This document shows, in pieces, positions 10,824 to 22,575 of a DNA stretch of 64,000 nucleotides (its first letter is position 1; each line of letters starts with the position of its first letter). The DNA comes from Siphonodentalium dalli. Its lineage: Eukaryota; Mollusca; Scaphopoda; Gadilida; Siphonodentaliidae. The DNA is taken from assembly GCA_032622095.1 (NCBI GenBank), contig CP136061.1, positions 54,449,762-54,513,761 on the forward strand, written 5' to 3'. The position numbers were made by a program, and so were the translations under genes. The notes under the pieces are model-generated. The model had not been told where the DNA came from. It searched no databases and was given only the letters and a program-made list of their open reading frames with translations.

Positions 10824-12029
10824 AAAAAGAATGATGATCTGGCTCTCGGTGGACATTGCCTCCCTCTGGAACCAAAGTCTCTCTCGGCTATTGCCTCGGT
10901 ACGAGTCAGGAGACTAATATTATCCATCATGACATGGGGTGTGGGATGGAAAAATCTCACCCGAGGGGCCAGATATTTGGGCAGGACACGAGGCTTGCCG
11001 AGTGTCCAGACCAAATATCTGGCCCCGAGGGTGAGATTTTCCCATCCCACACCCCAGGTCATGATGGATAATTTTTCTCCCAACCCAATTAGAGCCTCAT
11101 TCCGATTTTTTTGTTTTATACCAATCTTTGGCACATTCCAGTAGCTTCGTAACGGTATATCTTGGAAGAAATCTGATGCGATATTCGTGATTAACTGGGA
11201 TGATTTCGGTATATACCACAGGTATATACTGTAAAAACAAAGCGCGTTACCCCTGCGCGCAGGGTTAATACGTTAGAGTGAAATCGACACGGTCTTGTGA
11301 AAACGACACGAATACGTCACATCGTAGCACCTGCATAAATTCCGAGAAACGCGCGTATTGATATGAAGTATATACAACTGGACTAATCGTGTTTGTCATC
11401 GGAAATGACCATATCGATACCATTAGAAAAGGAAACATGTGAATATATGACAGACAAATGTTAGTTAGACGCGTTCGACGATGACAGCTGTTCGAATGTG
11501 GAATTATTTCGTTCGTCATTTGTGAAGCGGCTATTGTTTACCTGTTACGAAATGTGCCAGTGGTGCCAGTTTCGCTTGGGGTCTTCCGTTTTATGGAATA
11601 TGTTCGCAAATTAGTCGTTTATATTTCATGTTATATATGCAACTCTGTGTCTGCAAGTGAGGTTATGTTGAAGGTTTTTCGTGATTAACAGTTGAGGCTT
11701 ATCTCCATTTGTATATTAGCGTCCACGAATTCGTTCGTATTTATTTACTTGAAACGTGAAGCGTAACTGGTTGGTCGCCATTGTTTTGATCTGTTTTAGT
11801 TCACACAAAACATGATGACGGATTGTTAAATTAGTTCCGGCTCTTATTAAATAGGTAAAGCAGTCACGTGGGTGGTGTGAGATAGATGGTCACGTGTTAT
11901 GTGAGACAGGGAAATCTCACACAGCTATCTCACACTGGCTGCCTGTGCTAAAGTGTGTAGGGGGTGGGAGAAATTGTTTTCCCCAGCGAGACAATCTGCA
12001 ATGTCCACCTCAAGCCAGGTCATCATTTT
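10824..12029. mobile_element. 1.2-kb TIR element, probable 6-bp duplication
   Basis: The left end reads ATGATGATCTGGC...GGTGGACATTGC and the right end is the inverse, GCAATGTCCACC...GCCAGGTCATCATT. TATAAT flanks both sides (10818-10823 and 12030-12035). The interior has no transposase; it holds a hairpin (10921-11070) and GC-richer, CpG-bearing sequence. The superfamily is unknown, and because the flank is AT-rich the duplication could be 5 or 6 bp. Confidence 0.6.
10921..11070. repeat. Near-perfect hairpin inside the 1.2-kb element
   Basis: TATCCATCATGAC, GGGGTGTGGGATGG, AAATCTCACCC and GGCCAGATATTTGG are followed by their inverse after a short loop near 11000. Overlapping frames on both strands arise from the palindrome. 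Confidence 0.85.
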
Positions 12030-12714
12030 TATAATGTCAACTCTCTCCACTTTAACTAGGCCTATATTATATTCGAATTACTGAATGAATTTAACCATGT
12101 TTTGTAAGAAACTACTTTTTATTACATATTTTGAATTTTCAATTAAGACAGTTTAACAAATAAAGTATTGAAATCTGGTTTAGATTGTAACTGATTAATA
12201 TCAATATGGGTTGTAAAACTTACCAAATAGTCGGGAAGTCCATTATCTGATCCCATCTCAAATATTTTGTCTCGAGAGTAGAGTAATGTTTTGATAATTT
12301 ATTTACTTCCTTCTTTCGGTTTCTTGTAATTTTCAGGAAAACTTCCGAAAAGCCAATTCGATTAAAGTTCGATTCAAAGACTGAATTTTAAATTCCATGA
12401 ATGAACATCATTATATGTTAACTCGTAATCCTTCAACATTGCACAGTAAAACCTAGCGAATATCTCATACATGGAAAACATCCTTTATATCAGCATTAAT
12501 TAGTATTTTAATGCGGCGAAGTTACAAAACTTTAGCACCGCTTCGGCGACACGTTGATAAAACTGGGTCAAATTGTAGACTGGTTCCTTACTGAGAACGG
12601 CAAAATATTATGCTTTCGCCTGTTGCGCAGATTAAAATGTCTATTTAACCACACAAATGAAACAATCTGCGATAAAATTATACAATATGGGCATATGTAA
12701 TAAATATAGAACCA
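12030..12714. other. No recognised feature
   Basis: AT-rich spacer. I see no supported gene or repeat. Confidence 0.5.
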
Positions 12715-12863
12715 CATTCGTGTTTGAGTGGGTTAATCATTACTGGACTCGATCGGGTCACGGAAGGACACCACTCGTGCCGTACCGGCACTCGTGGTGT
12801 CCTTCCGCGACCCGATCTCGTCCAGTAATGATTAACCCACTCAAACACGAATGTGGTTCTATA
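12715..12863. mobile_element. 149-bp palindromic MITE
   Basis: The arms TATAGAACCACATTCG...GGACACCAC and the inverse are nearly identical over more than 60 bp, with a loop near 12789. The outer TATA is part of the palindrome, so a TA duplication is possible but not provable here. The two reading frames over it are mirror images. Confidence 0.8.
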
Positions 12864-12866
12864 TAT

Positions 12867-13040
12867 ATATTTTAGCCATGGGTTATCAGATCTGAATGAA
12901 ATTTGGTATGGAGATTCACCACCATGATGGCATTGAAAAAAATGGGATCCTGACGATAACTTTAGTAAGTCTAAACTGAATGGAATGAAATTTAGCATGA
13001 GTTTATACTGCCCAAAATACAGGTCATGTTTGAACTTGGG
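12867..13040. repeat. D-type core repeat fragment
   Basis: It contains GACGATAACTTTAGTAAGTC, GAATGGAATGAAATTT and CCCAAAATACAGGTCA, matching the ~161-bp D core units at 3.6, 33.0, 47.1 and 53.5 kb. Confidence 0.6.
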
Positions 13041-13420
13041 TTCCGCTGTGGTTAACCCTTTGGCAAGTGGAACGACATATATGTCATTTCAGGAAGGGTC
13101 ATATTTATGTAGACATAACTTCAGTTAATCATCTGATTTATAAATGAATTGTATAGGAGATATTTTGATTAATAATATAATATCCAAATGTATAAGTGCA
13201 ATAGATTATGATAGCACACGTAAACAGAAAATACACATCAATAAAAAAGAATCATTGGACCCTTTTGACCCAGATTTGTTGATAATTATTGCTATGATGT
13301 TGATGTTGAACTCGTTCATGACGTCATGTATATGACGTTATAACTCACACATGATGTCATGTATATGATGTTATAAATACTCTCCAAAGGGTTAAGGAGT
13401 TGATTACTTAGGGCATTACT
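13041..13420. mobile_element. MITE A remnant split by a TTAA element
   Basis: The right remnant TTAAGGAGTTGATTACTTAG to GGGCATTACTAT is the end of an A arm, and CCGCTGTGG before 13052 matches the neighbouring arm. The TTAA element at 13052-13395 sits exactly between them, in A's own GTGGTTAAGG. The rest of A is missing. Confidence 0.65.
13052..13395. mobile_element. TTAA element, 344 bp
   Basis: TTAA flanks (13052-13055 and 13392-13395) with ends TTAACCCTTTGG and CCAAAGGGTTAA. Near its right end is a ~38-bp tandem duplication with GACGTCATGTATATGACG and GATGTCATGTATATGATG. It carries no B hairpin core, so it is a separate TTAA family. Confidence 0.8.
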
Positions 13421-14000
13421 ATAAAAGGAAGGGAATCACAGCACAACAGTGCAGGTGTAAAGGTTACTGAGTGATATTATGTTTGTGTTGTGATTTTATT
13501 TATATAGTTGAATAACAGCTTTCTGTAATAAATTCCGCTCTGAAATATCCCAATAAATATGACCCATACTGAGCATAATATTGCTATAAACTAGATTTAT
13601 CATTAGTGCGAAATGTCATCAAGGCATGAAACAAATGTCAGACCGGTTTGTTTTTGCATATTGTCAATGATGTCGGCATGGTGCCGGTGACCTATTGGAT
13701 ATCAGATTGGAAACATAAATGTGAGGAATTTACTACGAGAACAGCTGTGCTGTTATCTGCATGTGGCTAGCTGTCACTCTAATAAATGCTCCATGCTGGG
13801 ATAATTTTCCGAGCATCAAGCACGAAAGCTTACACAAGTGGCCAATCAACATCACTAAATTATCAAATATTTGCCTGGTTTTATACATAATTTTCCTGTC
13901 ATATCTAGATGATGCGGTCATGGATTCTGAACCCATGCATGAATGATCATAAGGAACTCAGATTCCAAGCATTGAACATTGTGCCTTGATTACACATCTA
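13421..14000. other. No recognised feature
   Basis: I find no coding similarity or repeat structure in this stretch. Confidence 0.5.
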
Positions 14001-14212
14001 CAGTAATGCCCTAAGTAATCAACCCCTTAACCACAGTAGAATTATGGGTAACTTTTCAGGATTTAGTCGGAAATATGGCTTGTTGCCATTCATCGGAAAG
14101 CTCTTGCCGAGAGCTTTCCAATGAATGGCAACAAGCCATATTTCCGACTAAATCCTGAAAAGTTACCCATAATTCTGCTGTGGTTAAGGAGTCGATTAAT
14201 TAGAGAATTACT
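14001..14212. mobile_element. Palindromic MITE A
   Basis: Left end CAGTAATGCCCTAAG after TA (13999-14000). The right end has decayed to AGAATTACTAT. Arms are otherwise near-identical around the centre at about 14107. Confidence 0.85.
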
Positions 14213-14650
14213 ATCTTCAGTTGATTACGTTATACGGCAGCCTGTGTGGTTCATCAATAATGACAATCTCTACCAGAGCTCACCATACTTCCTTCCTTAC
14301 TCTGTCACCAGCTGGGTGCCAGTCTGTGTTTTCTATATTGATGCGGCAGTTTTCCAGCAAAAATTGCGAAATCGATCGCCCCAAAGTCAAATGTCCTATG
14401 TGATTTGAGAACATTTCCCTTACTAAAATCTTATTGAAGGAACGGAGATTTCGAGAGGTCGATTATGTTGACGATTTTATCACACTACTCAGCAAAATGG
14501 CAGTGAATTAGATCAGACTCTTGTATTTGAGTTGACTGATTTTGCCATTCGTGTTTTGTCCATGTGTGTTTAGACATATGTGTTGATAAAATAACTGGAA
14601 AACAGATCTCATATTATGCGATATAAATCATTGGTTCTATTGGGACTTTT
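14213..14650. other. No recognised feature
   Basis: I find no supported signal. Confidence 0.5.
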
Positions 14651-15026
14651 CAAACAAAGTGATGTGAAACACTCCAGTAGAGTGATCAAATAGAAATGTA
14701 GAATAATCTTGCCCAAAGTCCTTATTTTTTACGAATAGTAATCCAAATTGACAACTCACATTCATTCTTATATATTATTAAATTCACTGACTCTTGGTGG
14801 TGAAATCATTGGTGTCAGTTTATCGCTTATAGTTAGTTGCGCCCTGAATTGAGATATAAATGTTTACAATTGAGCGTAGTTTGGATGATGTTTTCTGTGG
14901 AGTGGTATGGTCGATTTCTTTCAACTTTTCGGTGACGTTAGTAGAATGCTACATTCCCCAGGTTGGTATAGCACCTAAGTACTAACTTGTCAGTTTCACG
15001 CACCCTAACAAGTCCATAATATGTCT
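14651..15026. repeat. F repeat, copy 1
   Basis: This ~375-bp sequence recurs at 38679-39056 and 57779-58102. Shared landmarks are GATGTGAAACACTC, CCAAATTGACAAC, TTTACAATTGAGC, GTAGAATGCTACATTCC and the end AACAAGTCCATAATATGTC. It has no inverted ends or tail that would classify it. Confidence 0.7.
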
Positions 15027-16673
15027 TTAACCCTTTGAGTGCCAGGTCCGATTTTTGTATCAACCCATATACCCTGTGCCAATGCATTCTCTTATATATG
15101 TGAGTCGACCATAGGTCGCCTCGCATATATAAGAGAATGCATTGGCTTAACAATTTTTCATCATTTGTTATTATTTTTTAATTTTTTTTACAATTTTAAT
15201 AATTTTTTCTTATATTCTTTAACAGACTTATTTTGTAGGTTTAGTGCCAGGGAATCTCACGTTTTTTTTATGGCATCAAAATTATTACTATGAATACTTG
15301 GTGATAGTTTTGAGTTATAACATGCCCCTAAGGCTTTATCCAGTTTGTTTTTGTCCCCCGACGTTTCTGTCGGAGGACTATAGAAATGACCCTCATCCGT
15401 CTGTGGGTCCGTCCGTGTGTCCGTTCCCACAAAATGCCACTTATATGTCTTCGAAGCCACTCAAACACCATTTGGACTCAAATGATTGCTTTATATGTGG
15501 CTAGTCACATAAGCAACCTCATTTGACAGCTGAAATGTGATCTAAGTGGCCTGAGAAAGTCACTTGAAAAAATTGTCTTTAATAAATTGAAACAATATGT
15601 CCATCAATATGGATGTCCAACCAGTGTTCTATGGACACGGACGGACGGCTTAAGTGGCTAGCCACATTAGCAACCTTATTTACAAATATACAATATTTTT
15701 CTTAATCACGCTTTATTTCTTAATGAACTCTCTAAATTGTGAATGAAGGGTTGAAAAAATACAATCTGCTGACTACTTCACATGCGCCAACCGTAAGTCA
15801 CAGAATACATTGACACTTGATTTGCAGCCTCGCAAGTAGCATTTCGTGAGAACCCCTGTTGAAGCCACGTAAAAACAAGTAGTCTCATAGGTCACACCAT
15901 TTTTTAAGTTTGTAGACACATAAGGGGCAAAATGTGGGTCTGGGCGTCCGTGCGTCCGAGATTGGGTACCTTCATGGTGTAATCAACTCCTCCTACAGTT
16001 TTAAATGTAGAGATTTGAAACTCTGGGATATTGTTCCTAACATGTTGGTGATTTGCAACATCTATATAGCTAATAAAAAATATCATTTTTCCATATTTCC
16101 TGTATTTTCGGGGGGTTTTTGACTTAGAAAATTTGGAAAAAAAATTCCTTTTGGATGAGATTGGGTACCTTCAAGGTGTAATCAACTCCTCCTACAGTTT
16201 TAAATGTAGAGATTTTAAACTCTGGGATATTGTTCCTAACATGTTGATGATTTGCAACATCTATATAGCTAATAAAAAATATCATTTTTTCCATATTTTT
16301 GGGGGGTTTTCGACTTAGAAAATTTGGAACATTTTTGCCTTTTGGATGAGATTGGGCACCTTCATGGTGTAATCAACTCCTCCTACAATTTAAATGTAAA
16401 GATTTGAAACTCTGGTTTAATTTCTTTAACAAAGCGGCCATTGACATTTAAAAAAATTCTTTAACAAAGCGGCCATCGATTTGCCATGTTGTCGGGGGAC
16501 ACTGTGGTCGGCCGACCTTTTATTAAATTCGCTATAACATGCTTAAGCATATACCAAACAAAAATTCAACCAAAAACAAAACAAATTATTTTATTTTTTT
16601 TTTAGGGCCGATTTTACAGACCGTAAATTAGGGCCGATGAGATTGATCTGGCCCCTGGCACTGAAAGGGTTAA
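15027..16673. mobile_element. B3 TTAA element enlarged by a D insertion
   Basis: TTAA flanks (15027-15030 and 16670-16673) with ends TTAACCCTTTGAGTGCCAGG and CCTGGCACTGAAAGGGTTAA. The intact 251-bp copy at 30487-30737 shows that everything from about 15300 to 16540 is extra. One hairpin core lies at 15073-15146. Confidence 0.8.
15352..16520. repeat. D-type element inside B3
   Basis: It starts TTTTTGTCCCCCGACG, has a CCGTCCGTGTGTCCG tract, and ends GTTGTCGGGGGACACTGTGG. A ~200-bp unit (GATTGGGTACCTTC, AATCAACTCCTCCTAC, CTCTGGGATATTGTTCC) is repeated about 2.5 times from 15953. The layout of microsatellite plus tandem core resembles pearl/Helentron-derived elements. Confidence 0.5.
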
Positions 16674-17321
16674 TGAACGAAATTACACAAACTTTGTTAG
16701 ATATTTGTGTGCTTGATCCAGGCAACTTGTGGCTCTGTTCGCTTAGTATATATGTTAATATTATTGAAGTCCACCAAATGTGGGTAAAATGTCGCCGGTG
16801 GCAACGGTCTTATCAAGTCATCAAGGGAGATAAACCCTGCATGGAGTTTGCAATAATGATTCAATCTTTTGTATTGTGTTGAGTAGATGGAAACCAAACA
16901 TAAATAAACAATTGTTTGATACTAAAGAATATTGACTGCCAGTGTGTAATAAATACAGAACCTCACAGACGTGTGAAGGAGGTGAACTTTATCACACTTT
17001 ATCACATTCGAGCCTGACTGTTCTCTTTGTAACATTGAGCAACAACAAACTCCTGAGATGAACGCGGGTTCGAAGCCCGACATGCATGGTCGAAAAATGG
17101 GAACAATTTTCAAGCTTGATCTGAGTTGAGGGACATCTCAATGTGCTTTTCTGATCGATGGCCATTTGGATAAGAAATGAGAATTTGTTCGCGCTCACTG
17201 AAGCAAACACATTTGAAGCAATGAACACTCATTCTGAATCTGTGCTTCCATAAATCTGTTATATATATAGAAATGAATACGGCAAGATACCCATTGTTTA
17301 AAGTCATCGTATACCCAACTA
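16674..17321. other. No recognised feature
   Basis: Short overlapping frames on both strands, none with recognisable similarity. Confidence 0.5.
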
Positions 17322-17520
17322 CAGTAATGCCCTAAATAATCGACTACTTAACCACAGCAGAATTATGGGTAATTTTTCAGGATTTTGTTGGAAATATGGC
17401 TTGTTGCCATTGACTGAGAGCTTTCCGATGAATGGCAACAAGCCATATTTTCGACTAAATCCTGAAAAATTACCCAACATTTTGCTGAGGTTAAGGAGTC
17501 GTTTATTTAGGGCATTACTC
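17322..17520. mobile_element. MITE A, slightly truncated loop
   Basis: CAGTAATGCCCTAAATAATC to GGGCATTACTC. Bases around the palindrome centre (CATCGGAAAG on one side) are missing. Confidence 0.85.
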
Positions 17521-17928
17521 TATTTAACCATATTCTCAGACCTGCCCTTGGTGGCCAAAGAATTATGAAATTCAATTACAGGTACGAGTATGACAGTCTG
17601 TCCAAATGTGCTGACGGGGTCATATGCCACACATGGCTCTGTTCTTTGCTGGGTAATCAGTGATCGCCAGATGATTAGCCAATTGACAGCTTATCATTGA
17701 ATCATATACCCATTATAGACATGCAGCTGAAGACATTGGATGCAATGCCAGGTCACATCTCCTTCTTCGGATAAAATACAACTCCCCGCAGAAGGCTTCT
17801 GTAGGAATATTATCGTTTTTGTGTGCACAGGCAGATGAGGATGTCGTTAAAAGCCAATATTTAAAATAAGGATATTGTATATTACAAGTAAAATCATGAA
17901 GTTATAATATCTGTCATGTTTTCTTCAG
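17521..17928. other. No recognised feature; LINE 3' flank
   Basis: This lies just downstream of a minus-strand LINE tail, so part may be its 3' UTR. No poly-A or repeat end is evident. Confidence 0.4.
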
Positions 17929-18480
17929 CTAGCCTGTCTTGAGCAACTCCTTCTGAAAGTCTTCCAGGGAAATGCATGCCACTGCCTCTTCAGATTGGGC
18001 GTTCCACATCTGTATGGCAGACGGAAATTTAATTAAAAAGGAGTATTTGCATGCATCTACTCTCACATGATGTTGTGTGTAGCGCTAGTTGTGGCCTCCT
18101 GATCTGTTGATGGTTCTCCTCTTCATGAGTGGAGTAGCTTGATTTGTGATGATAAGTCCTTGAATAGACTTGAAGAACCTTGTCAAGGTGGCATCCTTAT
18201 GTCTTTCTTCCAGTGTTTCTTCAAGTAATTTCCATCCAAGGTTTTTCACCATCGTTTTTGGGCTGCTCCTCCAGTGGTAGTTAATTGTTCTGGACCATTC
18301 TGGCTGCTCTCAGTTGATATTTACTCAATGTTTTCCGCCATGTGTGGGTTCCATAAAGCCGATGAATACTCTACTTTTGGATGCACCATGGCATTGTAAC
18401 ACTGCTCCGAGATGGTGGGGCTACAGTTGGTTAAATTTCTTCCAATAAAGGCTGTTGTAGAGTTTGCCTTTTTGCAGATC
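17929..18480 (-). pseudogene. CR1/L2-like LINE, reverse transcriptase C-terminus
   Basis: Read on the minus strand, conceptual fragments include KKANSTTAFIGRNLTNCSP, SEQCYNAMVHPKVEYSS, NLGWKLLEETLEERHKDA, TRFFKSIQGLIITNQATP and SFLIKFPSAIQMWN, ending ...DFQKELLKTG and a TAG at 17929-17931. This order (thumb-region YKALVRPxLEY-like motif, LGWxxLExRRxxA-like motif, then the PxAxxxWN-like motif) is that of CR1/L2-type non-LTR retrotransposons as I know them. Several stops and frame changes make it a dead 5'-truncated copy. The catalytic YADD region and endonuclease are absent. Confidence 0.75.
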
Positions 18481-18487
18481 TTAGGCC

Positions 18488-18666
18488 TGCTTAGGCCTCA
18501 TCTTCTCAGGAGTTTCTTTATTATCAAATTTCTATAGAAACTTCTATTTCTTTTTTAGTTTTGTTCGATATATCCACAAATTGGCTGACAACACATTGCA
18601 TAATCAAGGTTCCCAATGGGTGTACATCACAATATTCACCATTTGGGAACCTCAATGTGAGTCTAT
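18488..18666. mobile_element. Long C-type element, left part
   Basis: The segment contains AGGCCTCATCTTCTC, TTTCTATAGAAACTTC, CCCAATGGGTGTACATCAC and ATTTGGGAACCTCAAT. It breaks at GAGTCTAT; the rest resumes at 24441 with TATGTCTCCCATAGCAG. The long hairpin element inserted between. Confidence 0.7.
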
Positions 18667-20089
18667 TAGTTGGGGAGCCCGCATATGTTCTATTTACACT
18701 TTTGCGTACAAAAGGTTTGACCCCCTAAAGTTGGTACCAATAATGGAACATTCTGAAAAACCGATTTCTTAAGTTGTGCATTCCTGGGGTTTAGGGGTCG
18801 CTGAACCCCAAAAAGTGCCAAAAATCACTTCTATTTACACTTCCGCGTACATCGATGAATTTTGGTTTGTTGACACTCCTAAGTATAAGTGCTGATTAAG
18901 AAAACACAACTTAAGAAAGGGATTTTCCTGGGGTTTTCAGATAAGAAAGGGGGTCCCATGCTGAACCCCAAAACGTGATTTTTCACTTTTTTTTACACTT
19001 TCGCGTACATCCATAATTTTTGGTCTCAAAGTACTTTGATAGATACTAATTATAAAAACACAACTTAAGAAGCAACTTTTCCTGGGGTTTTAAGATAAGA
19101 AGGGGGTCATCGGGTCACCCCTCAAAACGTAAAAAATCACTTTTATTTACATGATTGCATTCGTCCAACGTGTGTGTATGTGCGTAAACCCCTGGAACGT
19201 TGCACTATTACAAACCAATACATCCCTAAATCGATACGATCAACTTAAGAAATATATATTCATGTCGTTTTCTGATAAGTCATATTTCAACAAAAAATGA
19301 AAAGAACATTGTAATCTAAGTGAGGCATATCATTACCTATGAATATTCCAAATCTCTGGAACCATAAATCTTACCTTGGCTCAAAATGGCTGCGAAAATG
19401 GCCGCTAAAATATAGAAAATGGTAAATATTGCCCCAGGGTGTCCTGCAATCGCTTACAAGTTGTGGTTGATGTACACAATTGGCTAATCTCTTTTCTATA
19501 CATTGCATACTAACATGTCTGATGTACCAAGGATCATTTTTACTATTGTCACCACTGACATTTACCAGAAATATTGGACATAAATATCGGCAAGAATTCA
19601 CTTTTCAGGGTTCGACCATTTGTTCAAGTAAAATGTAACTATCTTTGGATTGAAAGGTGTTTATTGTTTTGGTCTATCTTAAATGTGTCACACTGCGGTG
19701 TTTATAGACTAAATTGCTCAAGATGGCTTCCAAAATGGCAACCAAATTTGTAAAAAGTTAAAAGTTAACATCCCGAACATTATTCTCTGCGTTATCCGAA
19801 AAAAGTGGCAAATTGTGACTCACTTGGTTATTGTACGTCTTAGTTACAATGTAATTAACTGACAACTACGTTCTATTATGTTTGTCCCAGTTCCGTATGG
19901 GGCATGACAAATTCATTTTAAAGTTGCAGTATGGAATTTTGCGGAGAACCATATTATTGAAAGGAAATGGGCAGAACTTTGAGACTGAACTGAGATGAAC
20001 CATGATATGTGGGTATTTTGGCCCATTATGATAAAAATTTATCAACTGGATACAGGGTGGAAGCCAAGATGGTAGCCAGGGAGTTATGA

Positions 20090-20707
20090 TCATAGATGAG
20101 GATAATAGGTATACAGGGAGTTATTGTATGGTCATGAATGATGTGTGGGTATATAGGGAGTGCCCCGTTGGTAGCGGTGGGACGTATATTTATATATGTT
20201 GTGGATGTGTTATCATTGGTGGTGTATGGGGAGTAGATTTATTATCATGGATGGCGTGTATGAGTATGGCAAGTATGGAACTTATGAGTGGTCGTATGTG
20301 CGGATATTGGTATATCTGGAAGGGCTCACCATTGGTGATGTGCATATGCATACCTGGATTGACTCCATGGTCATGGGTTTGGCGAATAGGTATACATGTA
20401 GTGGCTGTATGGTCCATGTTGAGGTGAATATGTATACAATGAGTGACTGTATGATCGTGAATGTAGTGAATATGTATACATAGAGTGACTATATGGTCGG
20501 GTGTAGGTGTATACCTGGTGTTCATGCATGGTGACTCGTGGCTGTATCGTCATTTGTGGTATGTACGGGTATAACCAAGTATGGCTGTATGATCAGGTGT
20601 ACTAGTACATGTACGTGTATAAAGTGGGTGACTATGTTGTCATTTGTGTGGTGTTCATGTACATATGGAGTGACTGGGGTAATGGGTGGGTTGTACATGT
20701 GTACCTT
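20090..20707 (-). repeat. 42-bp minisatellite, left arm
   Basis: Degenerate tandem units of about 42 bp, inverted relative to the right arm. The common core on the minus strand is GACCATATAGTCACTC followed by TGTATAC and ATTCACCTCAC. On the minus strand the unit stays open in one frame (20190-20525) because 42 is a multiple of three, giving a His/Thr/Ile-rich 14-residue periodicity. Confidence 0.85.
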
Positions 20708-20792
20708 GGGTGGCTATCGCTTTCCACAATAACCCAAGGATATGTTAATCAATAGAGAGGTCATGTCATATCGTGGAAAGCGATAGCCACCC

Positions 20793-22575
20793 ATTATCAC
20801 ACAGTCATTACATATATACATAAACACCACAGACATGACAATATAGTTACCCACTGCATACATGTACACCTGACCCATGACCACGGATGACCATACAGCC
20901 ACGCGTCACAATGCAGGCACACCGGGTATACTCCTAAACATGACCCATAGCCATATAGTCACTCCATGTATACCAATTCATCTCGCCATTGGCCATAAGG
21001 TCATCCCCTGTATACCTATTCTCCAAACGCATGGTCAAATGGACAATCAAACGACTCCCAAAAGCTTAAAGCTTGTTGTCGAATCCCCTTCATATCATCA
21101 CTGTTAATCTTTGTCTTGTTTTTTGTAATATACGAATAATATGGAATAAATACTGTTCACACCAATCAATATATACATCAACACCACAACAATGACCATA
21201 AAGTCATTCCGGTATACATATGCACATCACCAATGGCCATATAGCCACTCGCTTCATACACATACCCTCACCCATGTTACCTGGTATACTCCTTCACCTG
21301 ACCTATGGCCATATAGTCACCCCGTGTGTACCTATTCAAAACATTCATACACGATCATGGTCAATCCTTGTATTTTATATTCACCCCAACATTGGCCATG
21401 TCAATCCCTGTATCCCTATTTGTCACACCATAGCCGAATAGCCACTCAATATATACTAATACACCCCAGCCATGTCAGTATAGTCACTCCATGTATGCAT
21501 ATGCACCTCATCCATGGCCATATAGCCACTCGCTATATACACATATCCCTCGCCCATGACAATAAAGCAACACGTGTGTGTACTGGTATAACCTACACAT
21601 GACGATACCGACACGAGTCACCAAACAGGAACACCAGGTACATGTATACTCATACGCCTGTCACCCCCTATATAGATGTTCATTACATTTATGATCATAC
21701 AGTCACCACTTGTATACCTACATGTACTCATCTCACCATTAACCATACAGTCACTACCTGTATACATATTCGACACACATAGTCATATAACCACTCGATA
21801 TACATATGCAGCCCACCCTAGACCATAGATTCACTCCAGGTATACATGTAACCCTCACTAATGGCCATTCAGCCCTTCCAGATATACAAAAAACCCGCAC
21901 ATACGACCACTCAAACAATCCATACATACATATACACCTCACACATGACAATTCAGCAATTCACTGTATAATCATACACGCCATCCATGATAATACAGCT
22001 AAGCCCTATACACCCACCAATGATAATACATCCACGATATATATAAATATACATCCACCCGTTACCACAAGGACACTCCCTATGTACCCACACGCTCGAT
22101 AATGTCCACCCAGCTTACTCCAGGTATTCATATTCAATCATGACCGTACAGTCATTCCATGTATACCTATACACATTACCCATAACCATAAAATCACTAC
22201 CTATTTATCCACACACCCCATCCATGATCACACAGACAAAACATGTACATCCCACCCACGACATTACAGTCACTCCATATATACATAATCAACACATAGA
22301 TGACCATGTAGCTATATCCATACACCACACCAATGACCATACAGGCACACCGGATGCACCCGTACTGGATATACACAATCATACACCATACAGTCACTCA
22401 ATGCATACAGATTCACCTCACACCTGGCCATGACCTCTCCCTGTATACCTAGATGCATCTTACCATGGACAACCCACTTATAACCATATAGTCACTCATT
22501 GTATACCTACTCACATCAGTCATGACATACAATAACTCCCTGTATACCTATTCACCTCACATATGATCACAGAGT
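20793..22575 (+). repeat. 42-bp minisatellite, right arm
   Basis: About 40 degenerate units, e.g. TGGCCATATAGCCACTCGC then TATATACACATATCCCTCG. Open frames 20877-21107, 21192-21602, 21806-22102 and 22140-22433 all read the unit in the same sense (motif like HDHIATRYIHI). I treat them as a by-product of the repeat, not as genes. Confidence 0.85.

Noticed and set aside
10799-11134. Overlapping frames of 111, 71 and 71 codons
   Set aside because: All are translations of the same palindrome on opposite strands.
20190-20525. Histidine-rich repeat protein gene
   Set aside because: Explained by a 42-bp minisatellite whose length is a multiple of three; no start context, splice site or conserved end. 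Kept only as a finding.
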